A stretch of DNA of 64,000 nucleotides from Thioclava marina (GCF_002020135.1 NZ_MPZS01000001.1:1550001-1614000), one strand, 5' to 3'. Positions 54,719-64,000 are shown, numbered from the stretch's first letter. Made by a program: numbers and translations. The notes: generated by a model not told the origin, from the letters alone.

Positions 54719-56845
54719 TCAGGGTTTGCGCGACAGGTCTCGTATCCGCTCTACATGCGCCACGTCGCTTTCCGCCTCAAGCGCGGTCAGCAGCCGGTGC
54801 ATGTGCTCGGCATCGCACAGCTCGACCTCGACCAGAAGCGAATAGAAATCCGGTTTCCGGTCGATGAAATTGAGATCCGAAATATTGGCCTTCTGCTGCC
54901 CAATCAAGGTGCAGATATGTCCCAGAACCCCCGCATCGTTCGAGATCGTGACCTTGAGCGTCGCGGTATAGACCGGCGGGTGATGGCCCGTCTTCCAGTG
55001 AAGATCGACCCAGCGCTCGGGCTGATCCTCGAATTCCTCCAGCGCGGGGCAGTCGATCGCATGGATCACCACACCCTTGCCGCGATAGGTGATGCCGATG
55101 ATCCGTTCGCCCGGCAAGGGTTGGCAGCAATCGGCGCGGCGGAAACTCTGATCAGCGCCAAGCCCCAGAACCGCGCGGGTCGGCTCGATCTCGGCCTCGT
55201 TCTGACGCGCGGCAAGCTCGGGATAAAGCGCCTCCAGGACAACCGAGGTCGCAAGCTCGGCCGAACCCAGACGCGCCAGAACCTCATCCTCATCGGCAAG
55301 CCCCAGCGTCTTCGCCGCCGTCCGCAACGCCTTGTCGGAAACCTTGCGGCCCACATGTTCGAACGCCACCCGGGCCAATTCGTGACCGAGCTTGATGAAG
55401 CGATCGCGATCTTCCTCGCGCAGGCTCTTGCGGATCGCGGCTTTGGCCCGTCCCGTCGCCACGATGTCGAGCCAGGTAAGCTGCGGACGCTGGCCCGACG
55501 CGGTGATCACCTCGACCGATTGCCCGTTCTTCAGCCGCGTCCAGAGCGGCACCCGGATACCATCGACCTTCGCGCCGACACAGCTGTTGCCGATCCGCGT
55601 GTGGATTGCATAGGCGAAATCGATCGGGGTCGCCCCTTTGGGCAGCTTCACCACATCGCCCTTGGGCGTGAAGCAGAAGACCTGATCGGAATACATCTCG
55701 AGTTTGACGTTCTCGAGAAACTCGTCGTGATCGCCCTCGCCTTCCGAGAATCGCTCCGTCAGCGAGGTGAGCCATTTCGCCGGATCGACCGCGAAGGGGT
55801 TCGCTGCGCGTTCACCATCGCGATAGGACCAGTGCGCGGCAACGCCGGCCTCGGCGACCTCGTGCATCTGGCGCGTGCGGATCTGCACCTCGACGCGCTT
55901 GCCGTCGCGGCCCGACACCGTGGTGTGGATCGAGCGATAGCCGTTCGTCTTGGGCTGGCTGATGTAATCCTTGAAGCGCGTCGGCACCGCGCGCCAGCGA
56001 TGATGGATAAGCCCGAGCACGCGATAGCAATCCATCTCGTTGCGGGTGATGACGCGGAAACCGTAGATATCGGAGAGGCGCGAGAAGGTAAGCTGCTTTT
56101 CCTCCATCTTGCGCCAGATCGAATAGGGGCGCTTGGCGCGGCCGAAAACGTCCGCCTCGATGCCCTCGTCCTCCAGCAGCGCCCGGATATCGGCGGTGAT
56201 CTGCGGGATCACATCGCCGGTTTCCTTCTGTAGCGAAACGAAACGACGGATGATCGAGGTGCGCGCCTCTGGGTTGAGCACCTTGAAGGCAAGGTCTTCA
56301 AGCTCCTCGCGCATCCACTGCATCCCCATCCGGCCCGCGAGCGGCGCATAGATCTCCATCGTCTCGCGCGCCTTTTGGGCCTGCTTCTCGACGCGCATCG
56401 CGCGGATCGTGCGCATGTTGTGCAGCCGGTCGGCAAGCTTCACGAGGATCACCCGCAGATCCTTCGACATCGCCATGAACAGCTTGCGGAAGTTCTCCGC
56501 CTGCTTCGAGGCCGCGTTCGACAGTTGCAGGTTGGTCAGCTTGGTGACGCCATCGACCAGTTCGGCGATCTCTTCACCAAAGAGCCGCGCGACCTCGGTA
56601 TAGGTCGAGCGCGTGTCCTCGATCGTGTCGTGCAGAAGGGCCGTGATGATCGTCGCATCATCCAGCCGCTGTTCGGTCAGGATCGCGGCGACGGCGACGG
56701 GATGGGTGAAATAAGGCTCGCCCGAGTGGCGAAACTGCCCCTCATGCATTTCCTTTCCGTAGGCATAAGCCTTGCGGATCAGATCGGCATCGGTCTGGGG
56801 ATTGTAGTTGCGGACGAGCGCGATCAGGTCTTCGACGTCGATCAT
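54719..56845 (-). CDS. rsh: Bifunctional (p)ppGpp synthetase/hydrolase, RelA/SpoT family
   Basis: A 708-aa stringent-response enzyme. The N-terminal HD hydrolase is intact (TALLHDTIEDT), as is the synthetase (DIYGFRVITRNEMDCYRVLG; EVQIRTRQMHEVAEAGVAAH). The TGS domain (CFTPKGDVVKLPKGATPIDF), a zinc-finger/helical region and a C-terminal ACT domain follow. Both active sites appear functional, as expected for the single Rsh of alphaproteobacteria, which makes and removes the alarmone. It follows rpoZ with a 27-base gap. Confidence 0.95.
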   Translation of the reverse strand: MIDVEDLIALVRNYNPQTDADLIRKAYAYGKEMHEGQFRHSGEPYFTHPVAVAAILTEQRLDDATIITALLHDTIEDTRSTYTEVARLFGEEIAELVDGVTKLTNLQLSNAASKQAENFRKLFMAMSKDLRVILVKLADRLHNMRTIRAMRVEKQAQKARETMEIYAPLAGRMGMQWMREELEDLAFKVLNPEARTSIIRRFVSLQKETGDVIPQITADIRALLEDEGIEADVFGRAKRPYSIWRKMEEKQLTFSRLSDIYGFRVITRNEMDCYRVLGLIHHRWRAVPTRFKDYISQPKTNGYRSIHTTVSGRDGKRVEVQIRTRQMHEVAEAGVAAHWSYRDGERAANPFAVDPAKWLTSLTERFSEGEGDHDEFLENVKLEMYSDQVFCFTPKGDVVKLPKGATPIDFAYAIHTRIGNSCVGAKVDGIRVPLWTRLKNGQSVEVITASGQRPQLTWLDIVATGRAKAAIRKSLREEDRDRFIKLGHELARVAFEHVGRKVSDKALRTAAKTLGLADEDEVLARLGSAELATSVVLEALYPELAARQNEAEIEPTRAVLGLGADQSFRRADCCQPLPGERIIGITYRGKGVVIHAIDCPALEEFEDQPERWVDLHWKTGHHPPVYTATLKVTISNDAGVLGHICTLIGQQKANISDLNFIDRKPDFYSLLVEVELCDAEHMHRLLTALEAESDVAHVERIRDLSRKP

Positions 56846-56872
56846 TCGCGCTCGTTCCGACCTTTCTGGCGA

Positions 56873-57229
56873 TTACTCGCGGCCCTGCGCATCCATAAGC
56901 GCGCGCAGCATACGCTCTTCGCTCATGTCGTCCTCGACAGCGCGATCGGGGCTCTCGCCGCCCATCAGCATAGCCATCGAGTCCTCTTCGGGCTCGTCGA
57001 CCTCGATCTGGGTCTGGTTGCTCTCGATCAGACGCTCGCGCAGATCCTCGGCCGACTGGGTTTCCTCGGCGATTTCGCGCAGGGCGACGACGGGGTTCTT
57101 GTCGTTGTCGCGGTCGATCGTGATCGGGGCGCCAGCCGCAATTTCGCGGGCACGATGCGAAGCAAGCATCACCAGCTCGAAGCGGTTCGGAACCTTATCA
57201 ACGCAATCTTCAACCGTCACGCGGGCCAT
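56873..57229 (-). CDS. rpoZ: RNA polymerase omega subunit
   Basis: A 118-aa protein that helps to assemble RNA polymerase and binds (p)ppGpp at its interface. The N-terminal [20 protein letters not shown] and HRAREIAAG are the family signature; the acidic tail is longer than in E. coli. The adjacency to rsh is conserved widely. An AGAGA-type site precedes the ATG. Confidence 0.96.
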   Translation of the reverse strand: MARVTVEDCVDKVPNRFELVMLASHRAREIAAGAPITIDRDNDKNPVVALREIAEETQSAEDLRERLIESNQTQIEVDEPEEDSMAMLMGGESPDRAVEDDMSEERMLRALMDAQGRE

Positions 57230-57316
57230 GGGTCTCTCCAGAAGAACTCGGATTGAGAGGTCTACTTAGGCGCTGCAACTGCGAAAGACAAGCGTTCATT
57301 GGCCCGAACGGGCCGC

Positions 57317-57877
57317 TCAAAGGGGCTCGATCGCGGCTTTTTCGGCCTCTGGGAGCGTCGCAAGCATTTCCATGACGGTCAGCCCGCTGACCGGATGGCG
57401 CCATAGCGGCGCGATATCGGAGAAGGGAATCAGCACGAAACCGCGTTCGTGCAGCCGCGGATGCGGCAGGATCAGCTCTTCGGGCGCGTCACGCATCTGA
57501 CGTTCGAGCGGCAAATCGCGCCAGTGCGTCCAGGTTTCGAGGTCGGGACAGACCTGGTCCCCGACCGCCAAAAGGTCCAGATCAAGGCCCCGAGACGCCC
57601 AGCGTCCGTCACGCTGGCGGCCAAACTCGTTTTCTACCTTATGGAGAGTCGCGAGGATCGCATCTTTTTGCAAATCGCTTCGCACCTTGCAAACGGCGTT
57701 CACATAGTCCGGGCCGCTCCCGCTTGGAAACGCCGGAGTTCGCCAAAAGCGACTTATCGCTACAAACGAAAAACCAAGTTCTCCCAAACGACAAAGCGCT
57801 GCCCCAAGGGAAACTTCCGGCCTTCCCACTGCACTCGGGAGATTTCCCCCAAGTGCGATATATGAGAGGGTGTCCAT
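57317..57877 (-). CDS. folK: 2-amino-4-hydroxy-6-hydroxymethyldihydropteridine pyrophosphokinase
   Basis: A 186-aa enzyme of folate synthesis. Conserved features are ALGGNLPSA at the N-terminus, DYVNAVCKV, and the HPPK signature RGLDLDLLAVGD followed by LILPHPRLHERGFVLIPFSD. The ATG at 57877 starts at the family boundary; two upstream in-frame starts (57898 and 57925) lack a site. It is upstream of rpoZ on the same strand and diverges from the NYN-domain gene. The 5' third is less GC-rich than its surroundings. Confidence 0.93.
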   Translation of the reverse strand: MDTLSYIALGGNLPSAVGRPEVSLGAALCRLGELGFSFVAISRFWRTPAFPSGSGPDYVNAVCKVRSDLQKDAILATLHKVENEFGRQRDGRWASRGLDLDLLAVGDQVCPDLETWTHWRDLPLERQMRDAPEELILPHPRLHERGFVLIPFSDIAPLWRHPVSGLTVMEMLATLPEAEKAAIEPL

Positions 57878-58028
57878 ATAGACAGATTCCGTTTTCATCG
57901 CGAATTGCGATATGTCGAACAACACATCTGGTTCGCCCTACTGATATGCGCAAGCGCTTTTACCCAATTCGCTTTGACTCACGCAAACAGGTTTCGGGCT
58001 TCAGGACTTACCTGCGCGAGAGGAATGC

Positions 58029-58592
58029 ATGTTCTATAAGGACGAACGGCTAGCCCTATTCATCGACGGCTCAAATCTTTATGCCGCCGCAAAGGCTCTT
58101 GGCTTCGATATTGATTACAAGCTTCTGCGTCAGGAATTCGAGCGCCGCGGAAAACTGGTCCGCGCCTTCTATTACACGGCGCTTCTCGAAAACGAGGAAT
58201 ATTCCCCGATCCGCCCGCTGGTGGATTGGCTGAACTACAACGGCTTCGCGATGGTGACGAAACCTGCCAAGGAATACACCGATTCCATGGGGCGCCGCAA
58301 AGTGAAGGGCAACATGGATATCGAGCTCGCCGTGGATGCGATGGAGCTCGCGCCGCGCCTCGATCATATCGTGTTGTTCTCGGGTGACGGCGATTTCCGT
58401 CCGCTGGTCGAAAGCCTGCAGCGTCAGGGTTGCCGCGTTTCGGTCGTCTCGACCATCCGCAGCCAGCCGCCGATGATTGCCGACGAACTGCGCCGTCAGG
58501 CCGATAATTTCATCGAGCTCGACGCACTTCGCGACGTGATCGGTCGCCCTCCGCGCGAGCCGCGCGACGACGACACCAGCACGGAAAACTGA
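58029..58592 (+). CDS. NYN-domain (LabA/DUF88) protein, probable RNase
   Basis: A 187-aa protein with the NYN/PIN-like nuclease fold. The acidic residues expected at the metal site are visible in LFIDGSNLYAA, KGNMDIELAVDAM and VLFSGDGDFRPLV. LabA homologues act in RNA processing or in unknown roles. It is divergent from folK and ends at an intrinsic terminator 36 bases on, so it is probably monocistronic. Confidence 0.87.
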   Translation: MFYKDERLALFIDGSNLYAAAKALGFDIDYKLLRQEFERRGKLVRAFYYTALLENEEYSPIRPLVDWLNYNGFAMVTKPAKEYTDSMGRRKVKGNMDIELAVDAMELAPRLDHIVLFSGDGDFRPLVESLQRQGCRVSVVSTIRSQPPMIADELRRQADNFIELDALRDVIGRPPREPRDDDTSTEN

Positions 58593-58628
58593 TCCGGGCC
58601 TGACGCTGGACGCAAAACATGATTGAAA

Positions 58629-58664
58629 GGGCGCGCGGAGTTCCCGCGCGCCCTTCGTCTTTTT
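58629..58664 (+). terminator. Intrinsic terminator after the NYN gene
   Basis: Stem GGGCGCGCGG/CCGCGCGCCC (58629-58638 with 58644-58653) with a 5-base loop, followed by TTCGTCTTTTT. Confidence 0.85.
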
Positions 58665-58679
58665 CGGTCCACCTCGCTC

Positions 58680-59126
58680 ATGTTCGAAAACGTTTCCCTC
58701 TTCGGCCTCTTCATTTCGGCGCTGCTTGCGGCAACGCCGATCCCCTTCCAGTCCGAGGTGGTCTTCGTTGCGCTCCAAACCGCGGGGCGCACGAATATCT
58801 GGGCGATGATCCTGATTGCGGCGATCGGAAACACGATCGGAGCGCTGATCACCTACGTGATGGGCTTCGGCGTCACCCACTGGAAGGACCGCAAATGGTT
58901 CCCCGCCACCGAGGCCCAGCTCGCGCGCGGGCATCGCTGGTTCGAACGTTGGGGGATCGGGCTGCTGCTGCTGAGCTGGGCGCCTGGAGGCGATCTGATC
59001 TGCCTCGTCGCGGGCGTTTTGCGCATGTCGCTATGGCTCTTCATCCCGCTCGTCTTCCTTGCAAAGGCGGGGCGCTATGCGGTTCTGGCCTGGCTGACGG
59101 CGCAGGCGCTGGGGATGATCGGCTGA
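58680..59126 (+). CDS. YqaA-type (DedA-like) membrane protein
   Basis: A 148-aa polytopic membrane protein. Hydrophobic segments near residues 5-20, 45-65, 95-115 and 120-145, and the motifs [24 protein letters not shown] and [15 protein letters not shown] match the YqaA/VTT-domain group. Such proteins influence lipid or envelope homeostasis. The ATG at 58680 lies just after a terminator; no obvious Shine-Dalgarno is seen. It may share a transcript with ispH, 62 bases downstream. Confidence 0.82.
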   Translation: MFENVSLFGLFISALLAATPIPFQSEVVFVALQTAGRTNIWAMILIAAIGNTIGALITYVMGFGVTHWKDRKWFPATEAQLARGHRWFERWGIGLLLLSWAPGGDLICLVAGVLRMSLWLFIPLVFLAKAGRYAVLAWLTAQALGMIG

Positions 59127-59188
59127 TCGCTCCCTTTACGAGCAAGCGCCAGAGCTTTACCTGTGAGACCGAAACGAAGGAGAGCGCG

Positions 59189-60136
59189 ATGAAACCGTCC
59201 CTGACCCTCTATCTCGCCGCCCCGCGCGGGTTCTGCGCCGGAGTCGACCGCGCGATCAAGATCGTCGAGATGGCGCTCGAGAAATGGGGCGCGCCTGTCT
59301 ATGTGCGCCACGAGATCGTGCACAACAAATATGTCGTCGACAGCCTGCGCGACAAAGGTGCGGTCTTCGTCGAGGAGCTCGACGAATGCCCCGACGACCG
59401 CCCGGTGATCTTCTCGGCGCATGGCGTGCCGAAATCGGTTCCCGCCGAGGCCGCGCGCCGCGAGATGATCTATGTCGATGCGACCTGCCCGCTGGTGAGC
59501 AAGGTTCACAAGGAGGCCGAGCGCCATTCCGAGAACGGGCTCCAGATGGTGATGATCGGCCATGCCGGCCACCCGGAGGTTCTCGGGACGATGGGTCAGC
59601 TCCCCGAGGGTGAGGTTCTGCTGGTCGAGACGGTCGAGGATGTCGCGACGATCACGCCGCGCGATCCCGAACAGCTCGCTTTCATCACCCAGACGACGCT
59701 CTCGGTCGATGACACGGCGGCGATCGTGGCGGCTCTGCAAGCGCGCTTCCCGAAGATCGTCGGCCCCGCGAAGGAAGATATCTGCTATGCGACCACGAAC
59801 CGTCAGGCGGCGGTGAAGGCGATGGCGCATGAGATCGACGCGCTTCTCGTGATCGGGGCGCCGAATTCGTCGAATTCGCGCCGTCTGGTCGAGGTGGGAC
59901 GCGCCGCAGGATGCCGCTATGCCCAGCTCGTGCAGCGCGCCGCCGATATCGATTGGCGGGCACTCGAAGGCGCGCGTTCGGTCGGTGTGACGGCCGGGGC
60001 CTCCGCGCCCGAGGTGCTGATCGACGAAGTGATCGACGCCTTCCGCCAGCGCTATGACCTGACCGTGGACCAGATCGAGACCGCCCGCGAGGATATCGAA
60101 TTCAAGGTGCCGCGCGTGCTGCGGGAGGCCTCGTGA
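59189..60136 (+). CDS. ispH: 4-hydroxy-3-methylbut-2-enyl diphosphate reductase
   Basis: A 315-aa iron-sulfur enzyme of the MEP isoprenoid pathway, forming IPP and DMAPP. The three cluster cysteines are in [13 protein letters not shown] (Cys16), [10 protein letters not shown] and [20 protein letters not shown] and the SSNSRRL loop are also conserved. The ATG at 59189 follows AAGGAGAG; the longer open frame upstream covers the preceding gene. TGATG couples it to the DUF3429 gene. Confidence 0.96.
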   Translation: MKPSLTLYLAAPRGFCAGVDRAIKIVEMALEKWGAPVYVRHEIVHNKYVVDSLRDKGAVFVEELDECPDDRPVIFSAHGVPKSVPAEAARREMIYVDATCPLVSKVHKEAERHSENGLQMVMIGHAGHPEVLGTMGQLPEGEVLLVETVEDVATITPRDPEQLAFITQTTLSVDDTAAIVAALQARFPKIVGPAKEDICYATTNRQAAVKAMAHEIDALLVIGAPNSSNSRRLVEVGRAAGCRYAQLVQRAADIDWRALEGARSVGVTAGASAPEVLIDEVIDAFRQRYDLTVDQIETAREDIEFKVPRVLREAS

Positions 60137-60576
60137 TGCGCGGCGTGGGGCCGAAGATACCGGGGCTGGCGCTGCTTCTCGGGCTGGCTGGTCTGATCCC
60201 GTTTGTCTGGGGTGTGCTGGTCGTGCAGACCGGAGCGATGATGCTGCCCGGCATGGCCGATCCGCGCGTCGCTGTGCTGGCCTATGCGCTGATGATCTTC
60301 TGCTTCATGGCGGGCTGCCTCTGGGGCTTTGCGGCGAAGGGTGAGTGGACGCCGGGCTACGCGATCTCGATCGCGCCGGTGCTCTATTTCATCCTCTTCG
60401 CGGGCTTCGGCATGCCGATCAATTTCGTGTTGCTGATCGGGTTCGTTCTCCTGTTGCCGCTCGATTGGGTTTTCGCGAGCCGTGGTCTCGCCCCCGGCTG
60501 GTGGATGAAGCTGCGCCTCGTCTTGACGGCAGTCGTCGTCGCCTGTCTGATCGCGATTGTGCGCACCGGCAGCTGA
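60136..60576 (+). CDS. DUF3429-family membrane protein
   Basis: A 146-aa protein with four to five predicted helices (IPGLALLLGLAGLIPFVWGV, VLAYALMIFCFMAGCLWGFA, VLYFILFAGFGM, VLLIGFVLLLPLDWVF and a final helix near VLTAVVVACL). It resembles the DUF3429 family of unknown function. A GTG three bases upstream is an alternative start. It is sandwiched between ispH and a glutathione S-transferase gene in one operon. Confidence 0.75.
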   Translation: MRGVGPKIPGLALLLGLAGLIPFVWGVLVVQTGAMMLPGMADPRVAVLAYALMIFCFMAGCLWGFAAKGEWTPGYAISIAPVLYFILFAGFGMPINFVLLIGFVLLLPLDWVFASRGLAPGWWMKLRLVLTAVVVACLIAIVRTGS

Positions 60577-60591
60577 GCGGAGATCCCTTTG

Positions 60592-61197
60592 ATGAAACTC
60601 TATTCGATGCCCTCCTCGGGCAACAGCTACAAGGTGCGCCTGCTGCTCTCGCTTCTGGGGCAGAGTGCCGAGCTGATCAACGTGGAATATGACAGCACGG
60701 CATTGAACGAGGCCCACGCCTCGGGTGCGCTGCCCTTTGGCAAGGCGCCGGTTCTCCTGCTCGATGATGGCCGCGCCCTGCCCGAGAGCAACGCGATCCT
60801 CAACTGGCTGGGTGAGGGCACGCGCTTCATTCCCGAAGATGCGTTTGAGAAGGCCCAGATGCTGAGCTGGATGTTCTGGGAGCAGAACCAGCACGAGGGC
60901 GTCATTGCCGTGCGCGCAGCGATCCTGACCTACGCCCACCGCACCGCCGAGCGCACGCCCGAACGTCTCGAAGCGCTCCTGACCCGCGGCAACGCCTTGT
61001 TGCAGGTGATGGAAGATCGCCTGTCGCGCGCAGACTGGCTTGTGGGCGATGCGGTCAGCCTCGCCGATATCTGCCTTTATGCCTACACCCATACTGCCGA
61101 GACCCGCGGCGGCTATGACCTCGCCGCTTTCCCGGCGCTGCGGGGCTGGCTCGACCGGATCGCCGCACAGAGCGGATATGTGGGGTTGGATGGCTGA
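60592..61197 (+). CDS. Glutathione S-transferase family protein
   Basis: A 201-aa protein with the thioredoxin-like N-terminal domain ([20 protein letters not shown]; Ser10-11 may activate glutathione) and the helical C-terminal domain ([28 protein letters not shown]). [20 protein letters not shown] carries the cis-proline and glutathione-contact motifs. Specificity is unknown. A TTG three bases upstream is an alternative start. It overlaps rnhA by eight bases. Confidence 0.88.
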   Translation: MKLYSMPSSGNSYKVRLLLSLLGQSAELINVEYDSTALNEAHASGALPFGKAPVLLLDDGRALPESNAILNWLGEGTRFIPEDAFEKAQMLSWMFWEQNQHEGVIAVRAAILTYAHRTAERTPERLEALLTRGNALLQVMEDRLSRADWLVGDAVSLADICLYAYTHTAETRGGYDLAAFPALRGWLDRIAAQSGYVGLDG

Positions 61198-61654
61198 TCT
61201 CTACGCATGGACCGACGGCGCGTGCAGCGGCAACCCCGGCCCCGGCGGCTGGGGTGTCTTGATGCGCGCGATGGAGGGAGACACGATCGTCAAGGAACGC
61301 GAGCTCAAGGGCGGCGAGGCCGAAACCACGAATAACCGGATGGAGCTTCTGGCCGCTATCAACGCGCTCGAGGCGCTGACCCGCGGCACCGCGATCACCA
61401 TCACCACCGATTCCGCCTACGTGAAGAACGGCGTGACCGGCTGGATCCACGGCTGGAAGCGCAACGGCTGGAAGACCTCGAACAAGAAGCCGGTGAAGAA
61501 TGTCGATCTCTGGCAGCGGCTTGATGAGGCGCAGCGCCGCCACAAGGTCACCTGGGAATGGATCAAGGGCCATGCCGGCCATCCCGAGAACGAGCGCGCC
61601 GACGAACTGGCCCGCGCCGGGATGGAGCCCTTCAAACCGGCCAAGGCAAAATGA
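61190..61654 (+). CDS. rnhA: Ribonuclease HI
   Basis: A 154-aa endonuclease that degrades RNA in RNA:DNA hybrids. All catalytic positions are visible: [19 protein letters not shown] (Asp9), NNRMELLA (Glu), [11 protein letters not shown] (Asp) and [14 protein letters not shown] (His and Asp). Length is normal. It overlaps the GST stop by eight bases, and its stop overlaps the next ATG by four, so the three genes are coupled. Confidence 0.96.
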   Translation: MADLYAWTDGACSGNPGPGGWGVLMRAMEGDTIVKERELKGGEAETTNNRMELLAAINALEALTRGTAITITTDSAYVKNGVTGWIHGWKRNGWKTSNKKPVKNVDLWQRLDEAQRRHKVTWEWIKGHAGHPENERADELARAGMEPFKPAKAK

Positions 61655-62307
61655 CCGCCCTGCCCGACTGGATGGCGCAGGTGCCGCTCGGGGCGGCCCT
61701 CGATTACGCGGCGGTCGTCGTCTTCGCGCTGACGGGGGCACTGGTGGCCTCGCGCCAGCAACTCGACCTCGTGGGGTTCATCTTCATCGCCGCGCTGACC
61801 GCCGTTGGCGGGGGCACGCTGCGCGACCTTCTGATCGGGCGCGACACGGTCTTCTGGGTCGGAAATCCGACCTATGTGCTGATCGCCGCCAGCGCGGCGG
61901 TGGTGGTGTTCTTCACCGCCCATCTCCTCGAAAGCCGCTACAGGGCGCTTTTGTGGCTCGATGCCTGGGCGCTCGCGGTGGCTGTTCCGGCCGGTGTCGC
62001 GGTGACGATGCGACTGGATCATGGGCCGATTATCGTGCTGATCATGGGCGTCGTCACCGGCACTTTCGGCGGGCTGATGCGCGACGTGGTGTGCAACGAG
62101 GTGCCGCTCGTGCTGAAACAGGGTGAGCTGTATCTCACCTGCGCCTTCGCGGGCGCTGCGAGCGCACTCATCGCCAATGCCGCGGGGCTCGACCGTCTCA
62201 CCGCGCTCCTGATCTGCGGCGCGGTCACCTTCATCCTGCGCGCGGGCTCGCTGCGTTTCGGATGGAAACTGCCGGTCTACAAGGCGCGCCCGCCGCGGCA
62301 GTATTAA
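61651..62307 (+). CDS. TRIC-family (UPF0126) trimeric cation-channel protein
   Basis: A 218-aa membrane protein with about seven helices arranged as two repeats. The family motifs are [15 protein letters not shown] with [14 protein letters not shown] in the first repeat, and [19 protein letters not shown] in the second. Bacterial TRIC proteins conduct potassium or other cations. It overlaps rnhA by four bases and is convergent with lrgB, also overlapping by four. Confidence 0.86.
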   Translation: MTALPDWMAQVPLGAALDYAAVVVFALTGALVASRQQLDLVGFIFIAALTAVGGGTLRDLLIGRDTVFWVGNPTYVLIAASAAVVVFFTAHLLESRYRALLWLDAWALAVAVPAGVAVTMRLDHGPIIVLIMGVVTGTFGGLMRDVVCNEVPLVLKQGELYLTCAFAGAASALIANAAGLDRLTALLICGAVTFILRAGSLRFGWKLPVYKARPPRQY

Positions 62308-63020
62308 CCGAAGAGACTTAGCAGCACCGGAGCGAGGAAGGCGGTGAGCACCGCGTTCAGCCCCATCCCGATCGAGGCGAAGGCCCCGGCGGTCTCATGC
62401 ACTTGAAACGCGCGCGCCGTACCGATCCCGTGCGCAGCCACCCCCACGGCGAAGCCCCGCGCGCGCCAGTCGCGAAAACCCAACACATTGAGCATCGGCG
62501 TTACCGTGATCGCCCCGATCATCCCCGTCAGGATCACCAGCGCCGCCGTCAGCGAGGGCTCGCCGCCCAAGGATTGCGAGATCCCGATCGCCACCGGCGC
62601 GGTCACCGATTTCGGCGCGAGCGAGGCAAGCAGCTCCGGCCCCGCCCCCATCGCCTTCGCGATCGCAAGAACCGAGACGATTGCCGTCGCGGACCCAGCG
62701 AGCAGCCCCGCAAGGATCGGCAACAGTGCCTTGCGGACCTTGGGCAGGTTCGCCTGCAACGGAACGGCAAGGCACACCGTCGCGGGGCCGAGCATGAAAT
62801 GGACGAATTGCGCCCCGTCGAAATAGCGCTGATAGGGCGTGCCCGTCATCAGCAGCACGCCTCCCAACAGCACCACCGCCACCATCACCGGATTGGCGAA
62901 AGGGCTGCGCCCGCTCAGTTTGAACAGCGTGTCTCCGATCCAGTAGGCGATCAGCGTCGCCCAGAGCCAAAGGAGCGGCCCCGAGGCCAGATAGGACCAG
63001 AGCTTGAACGGATCAGTCAT
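62304..63020 (-). CDS. lrgB: LrgB/CidB-family membrane protein
   Basis: A 238-aa protein with about seven helices. LAPKSVTAPVAIGISQSLGG and HGIGTARAFQVHETAGAFAS are the LrgB hallmarks. Together with LrgA it forms a system proposed to control murein hydrolase export, pyruvate or glycolate transport (the plant homologue PLGG1 is a glycolate transporter). It overlaps lrgA by eight bases and is convergent with the TRIC gene. Confidence 0.92.
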   Translation of the reverse strand: MTDPFKLWSYLASGPLLWLWATLIAYWIGDTLFKLSGRSPFANPVMVAVVLLGGVLLMTGTPYQRYFDGAQFVHFMLGPATVCLAVPLQANLPKVRKALLPILAGLLAGSATAIVSVLAIAKAMGAGPELLASLAPKSVTAPVAIGISQSLGGEPSLTAALVILTGMIGAITVTPMLNVLGFRDWRARGFAVGVAAHGIGTARAFQVHETAGAFASIGMGLNAVLTAFLAPVLLSLFG

Positions 63021-63369
63021 CGCTCGCGCTCCCCGTCAGTTTTGCGACCGCTGCGAAGACCGCCGCGCCGACCACGATCGCCAGCATCGTTGACCCGATC
63101 AGCGCCACCGCCAGCCCGAGACCATGTTCACGCAGCGCATCGAGATGCGCGACGACACCCACGCCCGCTGGCACGAAGAGAAGGGACAGATGCTGGAGGA
63201 TGAACAGTGCGACCGGCCGGATCACCTCCCGGATCTTCTCCGAGACGCTCATCAGGACGAGCAGGAAGATCATTCCCAGCACCGGGCCGGGCAAGGGCAG
63301 CATCAACGCGCGCGAGAGGATCTCTCCGCTAAGCTGGCAGGCAAGGATCAGGGACAGGGCTGGGATCAT
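63013..63369 (-). CDS. lrgA: LrgA/CidA-family membrane protein
   Basis: A 118-aa protein with four predicted helices. GEILSRALMLPLPGPVLGMI and HLSLLFVPAGVGVV are the family features. The ATG at 63369 follows GAGGAGG; the open frame further upstream has no homology. It is the first gene of the lrgA-lrgB pair. Roles proposed for the family include holin-like control of autolysis and organic-acid transport. Confidence 0.9.
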   Translation of the reverse strand: MIPALSLILACQLSGEILSRALMLPLPGPVLGMIFLLVLMSVSEKIREVIRPVALFILQHLSLLFVPAGVGVVAHLDALREHGLGLAVALIGSTMLAIVVGAAVFAAVAKLTGSASDD

Positions 63370-63423
63370 CGGAAAACCTCCTCGGGTCAGCTCCGATGCT
63401 AAGCGACCGCGCGCAAAAGAAAA

Positions 63424-63453
63424 GGGCGGAGCGGGTATACCCCCGCGCCGCCC
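63424..63453 (-). terminator. Terminator of the rightmost membrane-protein gene
   Basis: GGGCGG/CCGCCC with an inner GCGGG/CCCGC pairing and, on the minus strand, a CTTTTCTTTT tail. It lies 24 bases after the stop at 63477 and 54 bases upstream of lrgA. Confidence 0.72.
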
Positions 63454-63476
63454 CGGATGCTTCATGTGGCTCGCCC

Positions 63477-64000
63477 TTACTCGGCGGGAACCGGGGTCGC
63501 TTCGGCCTTGCCGAAATGACGGCGGTTGAGATGCAGCACCAGCCAGATCGCCAGAGCCTGCGCCGCGAGGGCCACCAGCGTCACGATCCAGTAAGCGATC
63601 GAGAACTTCGTCAGAAGCCCCGACTGCACCAGCCCCGCGTTGATCCAGAACTGGGTCATCACGCCGAAGGCCACCGCCGGACAGACCAGTGCATAGGCGC
63701 CGACCGAGTTCTCCGCGCCGAACAGGAAGCGCTTGGCGTAACCCACCCGGCGCAACATCTCGATCCCGAACAGCGCGAAGAGGATCTGCACCGAATAGGT
63801 CTTGGTCAGGAACATCAGCACCTGCGCCGCCGTGCCGTGATCCTCGAAATTCACATGCAGCCCGTGATTGACCCGCATCCCGAGGATACCGAGCACCGTC
63901 AGGATCGGGATCACGATGAGGATCGTGGGAACCGCTTCGACCGCGGTCCCGTGGCTCAACATCGAGTGGATGCCCAGCACCAGCGCCACGACCCCGACCA
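63477..64000 (-). CDS. Polytopic membrane protein (partial, N-terminus missing)
   Basis: The C-terminal 173 codons of a membrane protein that enters from beyond the right edge; a GTG at 63989 is most likely internal. At least four hydrophobic segments are present (PTILIVIPILTVLGILGM, MFLTKTYSVQILFALFGIEM, YALVCPAVAFGVMTQFWI, YWIVTLVALAAQALAIWLVL). The layout is reminiscent of TDT/SLAC1-like anion transporters or the TsoY-type membrane proteins, but neither is certain. A terminator follows the stop. Confidence 0.6.
   Translation of the reverse strand, partial: VGVVALVLGIHSMLSHGTAVEAVPTILIVIPILTVLGILGMRVNHGLHVNFEDHGTAAQVLMFLTKTYSVQILFALFGIEMLRRVGYAKRFLFGAENSVGAYALVCPAVAFGVMTQFWINAGLVQSGLLTKFSIAYWIVTLVALAAQALAIWLVLHLNRRHFGKAEATPVPAE

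Noticed and set aside
54245-56233. A 662-codon open frame antisense to DUF2062 and rsh
   Set aside because: It mirrors the conserved rsh codons, has arginine-rich low-information sequence and no ribosome-binding site.

Overview
The window is 64 kb of high-GC alphaproteobacterial chromosome. Gene content and order suggest the Rhodobacteraceae (Rhodobacter, Paracoccus or Thioclava type): folK, rpoZ and a bifunctional RelA/SpoT gene followed by a DUF2062 protein, a DUF1523 protein, a DinB with an N-terminal zinc ribbon, many TRAP and Liv-type importers, and intergenic palindromes of the form AAATATCTCGGGGG...GGGGGCAGMGCCCCC. The genus is a guess. No prophage, insertion sequence, CRISPR array or rRNA operon was seen, and there is one tRNA (Val, GAC).

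Layout. 1-13 kb is mostly housekeeping and general metabolism: an FAD-linked oxidase cut by the left edge, methionine aminopeptidase, a MoaB-like/GNAT/OmpA mini-operon, a LysR regulator divergent from a 2,4-dienoyl-CoA reductase (FadH type), an SDR, panB-panC, a lipoprotein L,D-transpeptidase and an aldehyde dehydrogenase. 13-24 kb combines an M20 deacylase and three small membrane proteins with a probable operon. That operon encodes a Liv-type ABC importer, a second M20 deacylase and an amidase, and lies divergent from an XRE-cupin regulator. It looks like import and hydrolysis of an N-acyl or amide compound. 24.7-30.8 kb is a second uptake-plus-hydrolysis module: TRAP transporter, a gamma-glutamyltransferase-like Ntn hydrolase, a TauE/SafE transporter and a convergent GntR/FCD regulator. 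A perfect TTTTGTATACAAAA palindrome sits in front of it.

31-38 kb holds an SPFH/NfeD pair behind a tiny leader ORF, two paralogous one-TM small proteins, pyrF, clpB with a near-consensus heat-shock promoter, rpmJ and tRNA-Val. 38-42 kb has an N-formylglutamate amidohydrolase, dinB and a secreted caspase-fold protein that has lost its catalytic residues. 42-54 kb is an eight-gene operon: an acyl-CoA synthetase, a complete second Liv-type importer, a 59-aa membrane protein, and a PaaK-like protein whose ATP-binding P-loop has decayed. It diverges from a PAS histidine kinase/response regulator pair across a perfect 16-bp palindrome. 54-64 kb returns to core genes: DUF2062, rsh, rpoZ, folK, a NYN-domain protein, a YqaA-like membrane protein, ispH, a DUF3429 protein, a GST, rnhA, a TRIC-like channel, lrgAB and a membrane protein cut by the right edge.

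The most unusual candidates are the ligase-importer operon with its divergent two-component system, the TRAP/Ntn-hydrolase/TauE operon, the pseudo-caspase, and the repeat family that sits beside gene 3' ends.
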